From Hyparrhenia diplandra (lineage: Eukaryota > Streptophyta > Magnoliopsida > Poales > Poaceae), in assembly GCA_015847255.1 (NCBI GenBank), contig JADLZK010007174.1, positions 186,001-250,000 on the forward strand: a stretch of DNA of 64,000 bases, read 5' to 3'. The translations under genes and the position numbers were made by a program. Positions 33,625-44,600 of this stretch are shown here, one piece after another; the first letter of the stretch is position 1; each line of letters starts with the position of its first letter. The notes below the pieces were generated by a model. That model saw nothing but the letters and a program-made list of their open reading frames with translations, searched no databases and had not been told where the DNA came from.

Positions 33625-33995
33625 TTCATGTGCACAGGCTCCTTGTCCTTGAACACCTCCTTCGCGGAGGTCTCCGCCAGGCCACAACCGCATCGACGTG
33701 CCTTGGAACGCGTGGAATGAGTATTGTTGAGGGGCATTGTTGTTGGAGCTCAGCGAGTCTGGTCCTTGAGTGACGGTGTGGATGAGCCTACGTTGAGGCA
33801 GGAGAGGATGAACAGTCGACAGATCACGATGGCATTGAAGGCGAGGAAGTAGATGCACGTCGGGGCGTGCGGCGAGCGGAGGAGAGCGTTGGGGAAGTCA
33901 TAGAAGGCGTAGATGAACATGGCCAAGCCAACAAGCTGCGCCGCGTGCACGAGCCCCCTCGCCACGATGAGGGAGCAGGACAACGCGTCACTGGC
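33625..33995 (-). pseudogene. Probable fragment of an unknown membrane-protein gene
   Basis: On the minus strand a frame reading LIVARGLVHAAQLVGLAMF, IYAFYDF, then CIYFLAFNAIVICRLFILSC has two clear hydrophobic segments, each with normal amino-acid composition. It stops at 33750-33752. Just downstream, in another frame, is a hydrophilic stretch (ETSAKEVFKDKEPVHMKTVRA) ending near 33615. I do not recognise the family. No proper start codon or promoter is evident, and the flanks are repeat-like, so it is best read as a captured or degraded gene fragment. Confidence 0.4.
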
Positions 33996-35097
33996 GTATA
34001 AAGTTCATCTTCAATTTTCATATAAAGTTCATCTTCATCCAATAATGTCGTATCAAAGAGTCATGTTTTTTACAGGGAGCGACAAAATAACACGGTCACG
34101 CCAATGTAGGAGTGGCGTGACAAAGTTTTTCCATGTCAGAAATGTTGTTTAATAACGTGGCAGATGTTTTTGCGCCAATGCTCTGGTCGCCGTTAGATTG
34201 AAATGAGCGGTCAGATTTCCAGCGACACTGTAGAGACAAGTTATCTACTACTAGCCAACAGCAGAGGATCGGATCTCAGCGCGATGGTGACCGGTCCAGG
34301 AGCCATAACGGATGTAAACATCACGGCCGGACGGCACTTGGGAGTGTGACGTGTCTCCACAGGCAGGCGCACTACAGCAATAGTTTCCTGATGCCGCCGA
34401 GTGCACAGTAAACACCGTGACGTGATGGTGGACCGGCGACGACCGCCGTTCCCCTTCGGTTCGGACCGTGACGTGGCGAGGCGAGCTCGGTTCCGCGTGA
34501 CATGCATGATGACCACAGAAGACACTGGCGATGCACACGGTACACGAGTCGACTAAGAACAGTGTCTGTGTCTCTACAGGAGGAAGACCTTTTGTGTCTT
34601 CTCGGTTTGGTAGAATCCACCGGCCCAGATGGCAAATGCTGCTGCAACAACTCTTTCCAACACAAGCTGTCACGGAATTCTACGGCATCCTTGGTAAGTA
34701 CGTGTCTCGGTGCTAGAATTAGTGGCGAGACAAGCAATGGTGGACGACAATGGTGGCCTTGCTCCATCAAGAAATGCAGAGAATTGGAGTAACCAGTAGT
34801 ACCTGGGGAGAGAAACACAGGGAGGTGAGGTGGCCTCCTGGAAGCTGCCATGCAGGATAAAAATCTTTTGCGAAGGCCCTGTTCTTTTTCTTTGTCGAAG
34901 AATACCATATAATGGGTAAAATCGTCGTCGATCCGATCCGTCGATTGAGAAACACAGGGGCAGCAACATGTTGACCACGACGAGTCAAGTGACGTAAGGA
35001 CCGTACGTGTCCCCATGCCGTGGCCTGAGCGCAAAATAATTGCCATAGAAACTGAGGAGGGTGAGTTGGTGAACAACAGTGACCAGAGTGCTTGGCC
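33996..35097. promoter_or_regulatory. Upstream region of the chitinase gene
   Basis: No conserved protein is encoded. A W-box core TTGACC lies at 34971-34976, about 240 bp before the chitinase ATG; such WRKY sites are common in defence promoters, but one site is weak evidence. A minus-strand open frame of 234 codons (34372-35076) has no recognisable similarity and was not called. Confidence 0.45.
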
Positions 35098-35106
35098 TTA
35101 TAAAAG
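35098..35106 (+). promoter_or_regulatory. TATA box of the chitinase gene
   Basis: TTATAAAAG, about 105-113 bp upstream of the ATG at 35211. This is a suitable distance for a grass gene with a short C-rich 5' UTR. Confidence 0.65.
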
Positions 35107-35210
35107 CCGAGCCGTGCCGTGTCCAAAGTCCCAACTCGATCCCAACGGCAGTGGCACTGGCAGTCGATCCAATCCCCCCTCCGCATCCCTGTGTGCTCGA
35201 GCGGCGATAC

Positions 35211-36183
35211 ATGAGGAAGGTCTTGGCGCTGCTGGTCCTGCTCGCCGCGGCCGGCGGCGCCAGCGGCCAGCAGAGCATCATCACGCGGCAGCTGTTCGAG
35301 AGCATGCTCAGCCACCGCGGCGACAGCGGCTGCCAGGGCAAGTTCTACACCTACGACGCCTTCACCAAGGCTGCGGCCAAGTTCCCTGCCTTGGGCACCA
35401 CCGGCGACGACAAGACCCGCAGGCAGGAGCTCGCCGCCTTCTTCGGCCAAACCTCCCACGAAACCACTGGTACGGTTAAGTCGTTAACCTAATTTCCTTG
35501 TTCGTTCAAGAGATAGCTAGTCAATTCCCTCAGTGCCGTTGGAAATGCTTGCACTGATAGGTGGATGGCCAACTGCTCCCGGTGGACCGTTCGCCTGGGG
35601 ATACTGCCGCGTGGAAGAACAGAGTAAGACAGACCCACCCTACTATGGACGTGGACCCATACAACTCACTCAGTAAGATCCTCCTTAATCTTTTTTTGAT
35701 TTGATTTGATTTGATTTGATGGTCAACACTAGCTCATTATGAATAAATAAAATACTAAAATAATTATGCAACGACCGACGACGTTATTGGCAACACATGC
35801 AGTAAATACAACTACGAGCTAGCGGGGCGGGCGCTGAAGCTGGACCTGGTGGGCAAACCGGACCTGGTGTCCAGCGACCCCGTGGTGTCGTTCGAGACGG
35901 CCATCTGGTTCTGGATGACGCCGCAGGGCGCCAAGCCCTCGTGCCACGCCGTGATCACCAACCGCTGGACGCCCAGCGCCGGCGACCGCGGCGCGGGCAG
36001 GGTCCCCGGCTACGGCCTGCTCACCAACATCATCAACGGCGGGATCGAGTGCGGCAAGGGCCAGCCAACCGACGGCGACAAGGACCGGGTCGGCTTCTAC
36101 AAGAGGTACTGCCAGATGCTTGAGTGGCACAAGGTGGTAACCTATCCTGCGAGAAACAGACGCCTTACGCGCCACCCGGCTAA
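35211..36183 (+). CDS. Class II chitinase (GH19), secreted; one apparent frameshift near the C-terminus
   Basis: Secreted family-19 endochitinase that cuts chitin in fungal walls. The signal peptide is MRKVLALLVLLAAAGGASGQ. There is no Cys-rich hevein domain, so it is class II. Three exons: 35211-35469, 35561-35672 and 35803 onward, with phases that join HETTGGW and GPIQLTHKYNYE. Hallmarks: YTYDAFTKAAAKFP, HETT (residues 83-86; Glu84 is the expected catalytic acid), FAWGYC, YYGRGPIQLT, AIWFWMTPQ and NIINGGIECG. At about 36120 the frame departs from the family; adding one G (CTTGAG to CTTGGAG) gives MLGVAQGGNLSCEKQTP and a TAA at 36181-36183. Uncorrected, the frame runs to 36247 and loses the last conserved Cys. 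Confidence 0.92.
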
Positions 36184-37376
36184 TTGCATCGATCTCAAAT
36201 ACGTACTCCTAGTACGTGAAAATATTAGTAGTAATAATAATCAATAAAGACAAGAGCCACCACTGGCTGGTTGTACTATATATATATGAGTGATATAGTA
36301 TGTTAGTACGAATAAAAGCTAAAGATGCAAGGGGCGGCAAACCTTCAGCGTGATGTACTTCAGTCCACTCATTTTCAGAGGAAATAAATGTTTGTGTTAA
36401 CAGAAGCAAGCTGATAGGTTAATACTTCCTGTCTATCTATATATTGATTGACAGAGAAAAATGAGAGAGAGCTAGCTTGATTGGCGCGCGCATTCAAAGA
36501 AAACACAACGATCCACAAATTTATTGTGTGTGATTGTTGATCCTAATGCACCATAGACAACTTCATCCTAAGTTCATGGTAATGAGTGACGGCAGCGGCA
36601 GCGGCTGATGGAGCAGGATCAACAATCAACAAAAGGTTCTCCGGCTTGATTTCTCAGCCAAATGAAGCCCAACATAGTTCATCACAGCCTATTCTAGGCA
36701 TGCCTACCAATTTGGATCTGCAAAACCCAGCACAGAGAATTAAATAAAAAAAAGAGAGAGAAGCAAATAGAAGTGGATCACCGTTGACATTTGGCTTGCA
36801 GAGCTTACCCCACTCTCTTTTCACTTGCAAAGTCAAACGTTATTTTCTGACCAAGGCACACCGTATTAATAGTTGTGAGAAGTTGGGAATGAAATTGTCA
36901 GTACATTTGTTGCCGATTTTACAGTTGAACCAAACTAGGCATGTTGACTTCCGGCAAGCGGCAATGCTAGATTTTGAACCCAATCAAAGATGTTGTGACT
37001 AAAAAAGAAAAGCATCCACAACCACATCATTCAGACATTTAATCGAAAATAGTAGGTTATTATTATATGCATATACGTGATAGCATTGAGCTTCAGCTGC
37101 ATTGCTCACCTTGGCATGGTTGTAGGCGCCAGAGATACAGAGTGACCTCTGGGCTGGAGAAATTCGCTGGGCTGAGGCTTTTGATACAGAGTGGGCTCTG
37201 GGCTGGAGACATTTAATCAAAAATAGTAGGTTATTTATTATATTATATGCCTATATGTGGTGGGCTGGGCAAGCGGAGTCTGGGCACTGAGCCGCTGGCG
37301 GAGGCGGAGCGGTGACTACCTGGCTGGACACGCTCCTATAGCAATTGGCAGCCGACGCTGTTTGTACTGGTAAAAT
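36184..37376. other. Intergenic DNA with a short direct repeat
   Basis: No conserved gene. ACATTTAATC with AATAGTAGGTTATTATTATATGC at about 37034-37070 recurs at about 37208-37250, and CAGAGTG plus CTCTGGGCTGGAGA recurs at 37138 and 37186. This points to small tandem duplications. Confidence 0.5.
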
Positions 37377-37388
37377 ATAATGTTTGGC

Positions 37389-38200
37389 TCTTTTCCCCTC
37401 TCTCGAACTCTCTCGCATATATACAGTAGAGAGAGGCGATTCGGAGAGCCCGGTCTCGCCGGCGAGGAGCCCGGCGGTCTTCCTCGTCTCCGATGGCCTT
37501 CGGACGCCGGCGGCGGTGAAGACCGCGTGTCTCTCGCCGGTCGGGGGTGTAGTCCTAGTAGGTCTAGGTTAGGGTTTCGAGGGCGGTGGCGGCGCCATGG
37601 AATAAGGTCCTGTCGACCTCGTCCCCGTCTCGGTGGTGCTCTGCGCGGCCGCCGACGAGATCGTGGAGGTCGAGTCCGCTTGGTCGGCTTTCGTGTATAG
37701 AGAGTCCGTGCGGGTCGCGGTTCCCTCGTCTCTTCGAGGTGGTGGTGCCGGCGGCTTGTTTCGTCAAGGGTGCATCGACGGCCGCGGGCGGTGCGGTTGG
37801 TGGAGGAGAGATCGACCTCGACTTTCCGGCGGTTCGACTCGGCGGCAACCATCGCCCAGTTTGGATCCCCGACCCAAATGGCATCTTCATCCCGGCTTTC
37901 AGTCGGATGGCCGCGGCGGTCTTCAAAGCGTTCGTGCGATGGGGTTCTTCCTTTCGGGATGGCCATGGCCTCTTCGACGGCGTCCGGCGGCGGCGGGCGG
38001 CGGCGGTCGCATGGCGGTTTCTGGATGGTGCGGGAAACACAGGGTCCAGGGCCTTCATTGTATTTTTTTTTTTCTCTAGGGGCCTTCGTGCAAGTTCGGT
38101 TGGACAGCTGTCCATGTACCCTCCTTCGTATCTGTACTTGTACACGTTTGTGTACGTTTTCCTAATATACTAATACAGGTACGTTACTCAAAAAAAAATA
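37389..38200 (+). mobile_element. Poly(A)-tailed retroposon with 12-bp target-site duplication
   Basis: Body of about 0.81 kb, GC-rich, ending in an A-rich tail (38190-38200). It is flanked by the perfect 12-bp direct repeat ATAATGTTTGGC at 37377-37388 and 38201-38212. This is the mark of reverse-transcribed insertion by LINE machinery. The body starts C/T-rich like a 5' UTR and has a plus-strand frame of 195 codons (37586-38173) without any domain I recognise; no RT or RNase H is visible. It is either a processed copy of a cellular transcript or a non-autonomous retroelement. Confidence 0.7.
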
Positions 38201-38212
38201 ATAATGTTTGGC

Positions 38213-38595
38213 AATCAAATATGAAATTTCAACAGAAGCAACTAAAAACATGATTTTCGTTCTTGTCTACTAAACTGAAATCAATCACAAGAGTTTTGAG
38301 CGGCAATCTCCTGAGATGATATATCACGGCCTACTTCAATCACTTCAAATACTTTGGACAAAAAAATGAATACAACATATGGTTCACTTGTCGATTATAG
38401 ATACAAAAAGAATGGCGTGAGTTTTTCTTCAACAAATTGACGGTGGTTTTGCATATTAAATACACCTATACACAACACGTTTTTTTTTTTTACTCTGAAC
38501 ACGCAGGTGAGACACAATGCATTATCTATCATAAGCTGGCTGGAAACATGTGTCCAATTTGGATTCCAGAACTTCAATGCAAATGTGGTGTGGAG
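38213..38595. other. 3' flank of the DUF212 gene
   Basis: AT-rich, presumed 3' UTR of the minus-strand gene that ends at 38596. No other feature seen. Confidence 0.4.
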
Positions 38596-40758
38596 TCAAC
38601 TACCAAGCCCAGCTATCATCGCTGCAAATGTGGCTACTGCAAAAGCCAAGCACTCCGCCAGCAAATACCTGGTGATCAAACTTGGAATCAATAATCTGTA
38701 TGACGTGTGAGAGTAAGAAGAAAAAATATCCACACACATGACAGATTTCCCAGTGAAATGATCTGGATAGTGTGCACTTGATGTTAGGATGATGCAAATA
38801 TGATTCGGGGAGCAATCAGTTGGTTAACAAAATTTACTTCAGCGGAGGTTTACCATATCATATGATCTCCCCAAGAGCACAATCTAGGAGCAAAAGAACA
38901 AACCTGTTGAGGTGTGTGCCCTAGCAGCTCTCGCAGTGGTCTTGTTTCAGCCAGTGGATGTTCTGATGGAAGCTCATACACAATTTGATTCAAGACCTGG
39001 CATTTTATAATAGTTAGATCTGAACTGCAGCAGCTGAGAGGGACACGATGGTTCTCAATCGAAAGATCCATTTTAGTTTTTACATCTCAGGTCTAGAATT
39101 TTTTTTATTCACGTTCACACAATCAATGAGGTTTCATAATGATTGAGCAACACTACTCATACATGAGGTGTTAAGTGTTAACCATTCTGCCTGAATAGAG
39201 GCCCAGTTTTAATGGTTGGTCACTATTTTCCACTTAGAAAGTTGTTCACATGATTTCAAATTCAAAAGGGAACTCCTTTTTCATTGGACCACAACTTTTT
39301 CTTGCCTTCAAAAAAAATATTTTTCTTGTCAGTGGCCATATAACATAGAAAGGTGGTAATACCTCTGCTTGCTTCCCTGCATGCAGCCTAACACCAAAAG
39401 CATCATACATCACCTGCAAAATATCGAAAGAAGTAGCCAAGTCAGTAAAATGAGAAACGATGCATATAGTAAAACCAGAGTCCAGAATGTTGCGTTTCTG
39501 AAAAAAGGTGATAAAAAAGTCACAAGAACTAATCAGTATTTGGAGATGCCAAAATGAAAAAACAGGACAAGTGAGGACGGATTGTGGGAGTTGCACATGA
39601 CACATGCCTAGGTGTTATTGTACTATATGCCATCATTCTGCATTTTTGCACGGTTGGTTTTAGACAGACATATATGTACAATAATGGAAATTTTTGCACA
39701 GGTTAGATGTTATCATTTGTTCTTCAGGTTTCATTGAATTTCCAAACAAAGTAAGGTACTAGGTGATCTTTGAAGGTAAGAACTAGGCACACAAAACAAA
39801 GTACAGCATCTCAGACTATTGATCTGACAGTACATTTTAGCTGTCAGATTTCCACCATTAACTCCAACCGAATTTAACGTTCTGTAGGTATATCAACTGA
39901 AAGTCTGAATGAAACTTGATCAACAAATTGACACTAATGTCCAACAGTCTCTTCCTCATGTTTGCTGCAAATTCCCATCAATATCCTACAGTCTTTTCCT
40001 CGTATGTACTGTACTTGTACTTCTGTCCAGAGTCTACACAACAGAATGTACCTTCCAGCCTCTACGACTGGGTCCAGGGCTTGAAGTGAAGTGAGCTAGT
40101 AATAATAAAGCAACCAAGCCGAAGTTTTGAAGTGCAAAGGACACTCATTTAACTCACCCTAATCAGATCACCAGTTCACCACAACACGTCCCTCCCAAAA
40201 TCATAAGGCTACGGGCTACCAATCAGATCCAGCGCGCACCGAAGATGGTCAACGCGTTTCGGGTGTCGAAACAGAGAGGGAGCGGGGAAGGGTAACCAAC
40301 CACGGAGGCGAAGACGGCGGCGGTGGCGAAGAGCGAGCTGGCGAATCCCTCCTGCAGGCCGACGGCGACGGCGAGCGCGGTGACGGTGGCCGAGTGCGAC
40401 GACGGCATCCCGCCGGACCCCACCAGCTGCTTCGCGTCCCACCGGTTCTCCTTGTACCTGGACGGGCAACGGCAGATGCAGATCCCGTCAGAGAGGGGGA
40501 GGGAGGTCACTCAGATCCGGGGCGCCGGCGACCGAGACCGCGTGGGTGGAAGGGAGAGTGGGAGGAGGAGAGGAGGAAGGCGTACCAGGTGGTGAGGACC
40601 TTGATGGACTGCGCGATGGCGAAGGCGAGCACCGCGGCGACGAGTGGGCAGTTGTAGAACACGGCCAGGTAGGAGAACGATGGCGCGCCCGGCGGCGGGA
40701 CCGCTGCGGTGGCGGCGGTGGCGGTGGCGGTGGCAGCGGAGACGATGGCTTCCGCCAT
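38596..40758 (-). CDS. DUF212 acid phosphatase/vanadium haloperoxidase-related membrane protein
   Basis: Small membrane protein of the DUF212 family, related by fold to PAP2-type phosphatases; its substrate is unknown. Five minus-strand exons: 40586-40758, 40301-40457, 39363-39413, 38904-38996 and 38596-38668, with phases that agree throughout. The start MAEAIVSA opens an Ala-rich N-terminus, then LAFAIAQSIKVLTTWYKENRW, the conserved GSGGMPSSHSATVTALAVAVG, FATAAVFASVVMYDA, GVRLHAGKQAEVLNQIV and EHPLAETRPLRELLGHTPQQ. In the last exon the frame turns to CSSHIC at a TTTT run (about 38641-38644). One T fewer gives a normal hydrophobic tail, AVATFAAMIAGLGS, with TGA at 38596-38598; uncorrected, the stop is at 38600. 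Length is about 180 residues, usual for the family. Confidence 0.88.
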
Positions 40759-41225
40759 GGCTCTCGCTCACGGTCACAGCCGGCGGCTCTGGGAGTGGAA
40801 GGTTCACGATCACGATCCTCCAGGGAAGGGGAAGGGGAAGGGGAAGGCTCGCCGGGGGCAGGGGGCGACTGGATCACACCAACCGCGTCGGCTCCCAAAC
40901 TCCAACTGCCCCCGGTTGCCGTTTGGTGGTTTCGTGGCTGCGGACGCACGACTGTGTCAACTGCTATGGATACCCCAGAACCCTCCAATATTCCCCTCCC
41001 TGATCCGACCTCGGAGCTCGTCAACAAAAGATCCAAATACCTCTCGTTTTTAAAATTTCAAATACCTCGGTTTATAAGAAGACTTCATTCACTGTATTTA
41101 CTTAGTTTGTTTTGGGTATCAGAAGAAAACGCTCTCGTGGATGCTCAGGATTTTGACTTTTGGTACTTTCATATAAAAAGGAAATGCAACCCATATGTTG
41201 GTGCTAATCAATAGGTTTTAACTAG
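40759..41225. promoter_or_regulatory. 5' region of the DUF212 gene
   Basis: Contains the presumed 5' UTR and promoter of the minus-strand gene. A GGGGAAGGGGAAGGGGAAGG purine repeat lies at 40826-40845. Plus-strand frames here (40546-41214) are antisense shadows. Confidence 0.45.
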
Positions 41226-41231
41226 TTTCAC

Positions 41232-42598
41232 CCCTAGTTTTTTCGAACGGACCGGTGATCGAACCGGTGAGGCCGTCGGTTCAATGGTTCATTGGTCCAA
41301 CCGTTTAGAACCGTTTGAACCCATTTGGTCCGATAATAATGGACCGTTTTATCGAACCGCCACAAGTTTTTGAACCGGTACATATATATATATATAATAT
41401 GATTTAAATTGACATTCAAGCAATATCAAGAAATATCAACATCTAAAAGCTGATCTTTCTGGTGCATTTTTTTGAGCTAAATTGGAACAGTAGGAAGTAT
41501 ATCCACTTTGTTCTCAAAATAATCGAAGTAACAAAGTGATCTTAGGTGAACAATTTCCTTTCTATTATCAATCTAACTGAAATGCATCCTCTGTAGTGTA
41601 TTGCAGATCCTTGCTAAACTGAGCATTCAACATGAAGAACTAGTAACAAATCCTAAAGAGGTCGGCACGAGAACACTACATCTACGTGTACCAAAGACGA
41701 GAACACTACATCTCCGATTCTCATCACGAACACAAATTCTAAGCACTCAACATGAAGAACACCGGTTCGAGTTCACCACTCACCCGCCAGGAGCCATGCC
41801 CGCCATGCCGAAAGTGTCGGCCGGAGAGCGGCGAGCCTCCTTTGACTTGATCCGGGAGCGGCGGGAGCCACTGGCCCGGCGTCCGCCCGCGGACGCCAGA
41901 GGAGGGGACCGTCACTGGATCACTGGAGCGGCGAGAGGAGCCCCCCGACGGCGGCGCCCGCCAGCGGCGAAGACCTCTCCTCTAAGGCCGCCCGGCCGCT
42001 GTGTAGAGCGCCGCCCCGGCCCCGGCCTAGTCCGTCGCCGGACGCCGTGGCTCGCCTTCGAGCCGCCGCCCTTGCCTTGCCCGATGCGCCGCCGCGCCGC
42101 CCGGCGATGCGAGATCGAGCCGCCGACGGAGAGGGACGGGGCCACCCGGAGACTAGAGCCGCCGCCCGTCGTGGCCCGACCGCCCGCCGAGCCCGCCCCG
42201 CCGTCTTGCGCCTGCCCGGCCCGCGCGCCGGCCGCCGGCAGCCGTGCTCTCTCCGAGGTCGCGACTCGCGCGATGCGTCGCCGCCGCCACTGGCGGGATT
42301 GTTTTCCCTCCCACTCGGCCCCGTAAAAGGAGAAAGCGCTATGTTTGGTCACTTTTCCGATAGTACCCCGAGCGAGATAAGGCTTTTACGAGATCACAAA
42401 GGGTATTTTTGGAAACGCAAAAACCGCCCGGTTCAAATTGAACCGCCCGGTTCATAGGTTTTTCAAAAACCCACGGTTTGACCGGTTTTTTCCGGCCTAA
42501 ATGCACGGGCGATCTTTTAAGTGAACCGAGCGGTGGAGGCTCGGTTCGGTCTTTTAGCGGTCCCGACCGGCGGTCCGGTCCGGTTCAAAAAACTAGGG
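41232..42598. mobile_element. TIR DNA element carrying a GC-rich passenger segment (Pack-TIR-like)
   Basis: The ends CCCTAGTTTTTTCGAACGG and CCGGTTCAAAAAACTAGGG are inverted repeats, and copies of GAACCGG/CCGGTTC cluster just inside both ends (41245-41380 and 42428-42590). TTTCAC flanks both sides (41226-41231 and 42599-42604). The centre (about 41770-42330) is very GC-rich and open in several frames (for example 41601-42326), with Arg/Pro/Ala-rich products and no recognisable domain. No transposase is present. The structure suits a non-autonomous element that captured genomic DNA; the superfamily is not settled, because a 6-bp duplication is short for a MULE. Confidence 0.6.
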
Positions 42599-43044
42599 TT
42601 TCACCACCATGCAACGTATTCATCAAAGAGGCCATGCCCCGGACTTCTTCCGTGCTTATGGTAGAGTCCGGCAAAGATCTGGCGTTCTTTGCCTCGCTAG
42701 CTTGCGAGGTTGCACGTGGGACGCCACCATTCTATCGATAATTAGATGCTTATCAACTTCATCAATAGCCACGACACAACGAACCCGCCGGATTTGGAGA
42801 ATCAAGCCCTTCACCGAGCTTCTCCCTACGGTCCCCGCAGATCGAGATCAAGGCATTACAAGACAGAGCTTAGTTAATTTTCAGGAAACACGGACTACCA
42901 ACAATGGATTATGTGTTAATCAAGCCATGTTCATGGGTGCCCTTTCATTGAGGCACTCCAGTTTGTAATCATCAACGGTGTAATGGTTCTCGCAGCCTCG
43001 TCTAACGCTAATCAATACAAAAACGTTTTCTTGTAAAAAAAAAA
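42599..43044 (+). mobile_element. LINE 3'-end fragment with poly(A)
   Basis: The reading frames SPPCNVFIKEAM, SSVLMVES and WRIKPFTELL resemble the RNase H region of the LINE at 31080-32180 (SPPTSVFIKATM, SSVIMAES, WRIKPYTEAY) but are frameshifted. The 3' UTR contains AACGGTGTAATGGTT, comparable with that element, and an A-tract lies at 43035-43044. It begins exactly at the border of the preceding TIR element. Confidence 0.7.
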
Positions 43045-44600
43045 GGATTTAACTTTTCTCAAAAAATCGATAGGTTTTAAAAAGCATAGGGAGTAGTTTA
43101 AGGTATACAAGAACACCTATCTCCCTATAGATTTCAAACTTACATGTGCTATCTAAGTTTATGCTTAGCCTTGATAATCGACATTTTGTGGTTGGAATCA
43201 ATTACGAATTTACAAATCAAAGTAAGAAAAATGGAAATTATAGTACTTACTTTAGCCTTGTGTGGACCGGCACAATGTTGTCGTTAAGTCGCTCGCTCGC
43301 TTGCACGGAGTCATGTCTCACGACAATGGTTGTCGGGGTGGATCTAAGAGACCAGCGAGTCACACAACATTCTTTGAAGTCTCGTAAGGCGAGGTGTCGC
43401 GACCTACGTGGCATTAGTTATCGATAGTGGACTATTGCCTTCTTGAAGTTTTGGACTTTGAGGCTATATAGTGCTAGTATTTGGGAGATCACGCCTCTTC
43501 CTTTCAAATGGCCTAGAGCGGATGCTCCTTTGGACCATACACTAGGATTGGCCCTAGTTATGCTTGAGATACTTTGGCTCCATATCCGCTAAAGTTTTGA
43601 GACTTAACCACACCCTAAAATTGTTGATATATCAATAAAAATAGAACATGGTAGCTTTTGTTGTTGTTTTGAATTGAGCACATATGTTTGTACCATTTTG
43701 TTTTATCCAACAAACTCAAGATCTTGTAAGTGAGTGTAGTCTAGCTGATTAGCTTTCTTGTGGTGGATCTAACCATGTTAAGTCCATGACTTGACTTAAA
43801 ATAATTATACTTTTTAGATTTATTTTGCAAGCTTTAATTTTATGGCGCTATTATTTCAATGGTAGATAGGCGACATGCTTTTTGATATATTTTAGGATTT
43901 AGCGGCGCTATTCTTCACTTTTAGTGATAGATGACGTTATTTTTTCCAGAATATATCGGAATGTAACAAAGCTATTATTCACTCTTAATGGTAGTCAACA
44001 TGACCATTTTGTTGTTCACACGTGTGTGTATGTCTTCGGTGTGTTCTATACACAGTTGAAAATTTAAAACTCTTAAAAACTTGTACTACACAGACAACTG
44101 GACAAGATGTTTAATCGTAGTGCTTTCCATGGTAGCAAGCTCCCAATAGGGTCGATACTTGCTTTGCATCCCTAAATAATTGTCGATTGTTGGTATACGT
44201 GACACAAGTTTGATTTCGGTTTATAAAAAAAAATACATACAACAATTATATCTCTAAATAATTTTTTTAAAAAAAACTAGATTCAAATATTTTTTAATAA
44301 TACTTATTAGTTAAAGTATGTATCATAGATATTAATATATTTTAATATATATAAGTTAAAATTGCTTCATGAAAAGTGTAAACGATAGATATTTAGGGGT
44401 CAGAGGCATCATTTCATTGACCTTAACGTTTTCACTTTGGCTCTTTTCTCTCTCTCGGCTTGTATGCCCAGAATTAGAATGATACTTATCATTCCACACT
44501 TGGTTAGAGTAGTAAAAGCCACAACTTTGCCTTCCTATCCCTTTCATCATCATCACTAAAGTATATCTTGGCATTTGCAATATTTAGACATCAGATTTGC
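43045..44600. other. AT-rich intergenic DNA, no gene seen
   Basis: No frame with recognisable similarity; the reading frame at 43146-43427 lacks any domain. Several degenerate TTATTCAC/TAGCGGCGCTATT-type phrases repeat around 43840-43990. Confidence 0.4.

Noticed and set aside
34372..35076. Minus-strand open frame of 234 codons upstream of the chitinase gene
   Set aside because: No recognisable domain, unusual composition (many Ser, Arg, Cys, His), no sensible promoter or splice structure, and it overlaps the chitinase promoter.
35211..36247. A chitinase with a novel C-terminal extension
   Set aside because: The extension (after residue about 238) is an out-of-frame reading. One added G restores the usual ending and stop at 36181-36183, so it is not treated as a new domain.
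37316..38173. Overlapping open frames on both strands of the poly(A)-tailed retroposon
   Set aside because: None has a recognisable domain and all overlap in a GC-rich body. The insertion structure is well supported, but the coding claim is not.
40546..41214. Plus-strand open frames opposite the DUF212 first exon
   Set aside because: Gly/Arg-rich compositional frames; the DUF212 exons on the minus strand explain the region.
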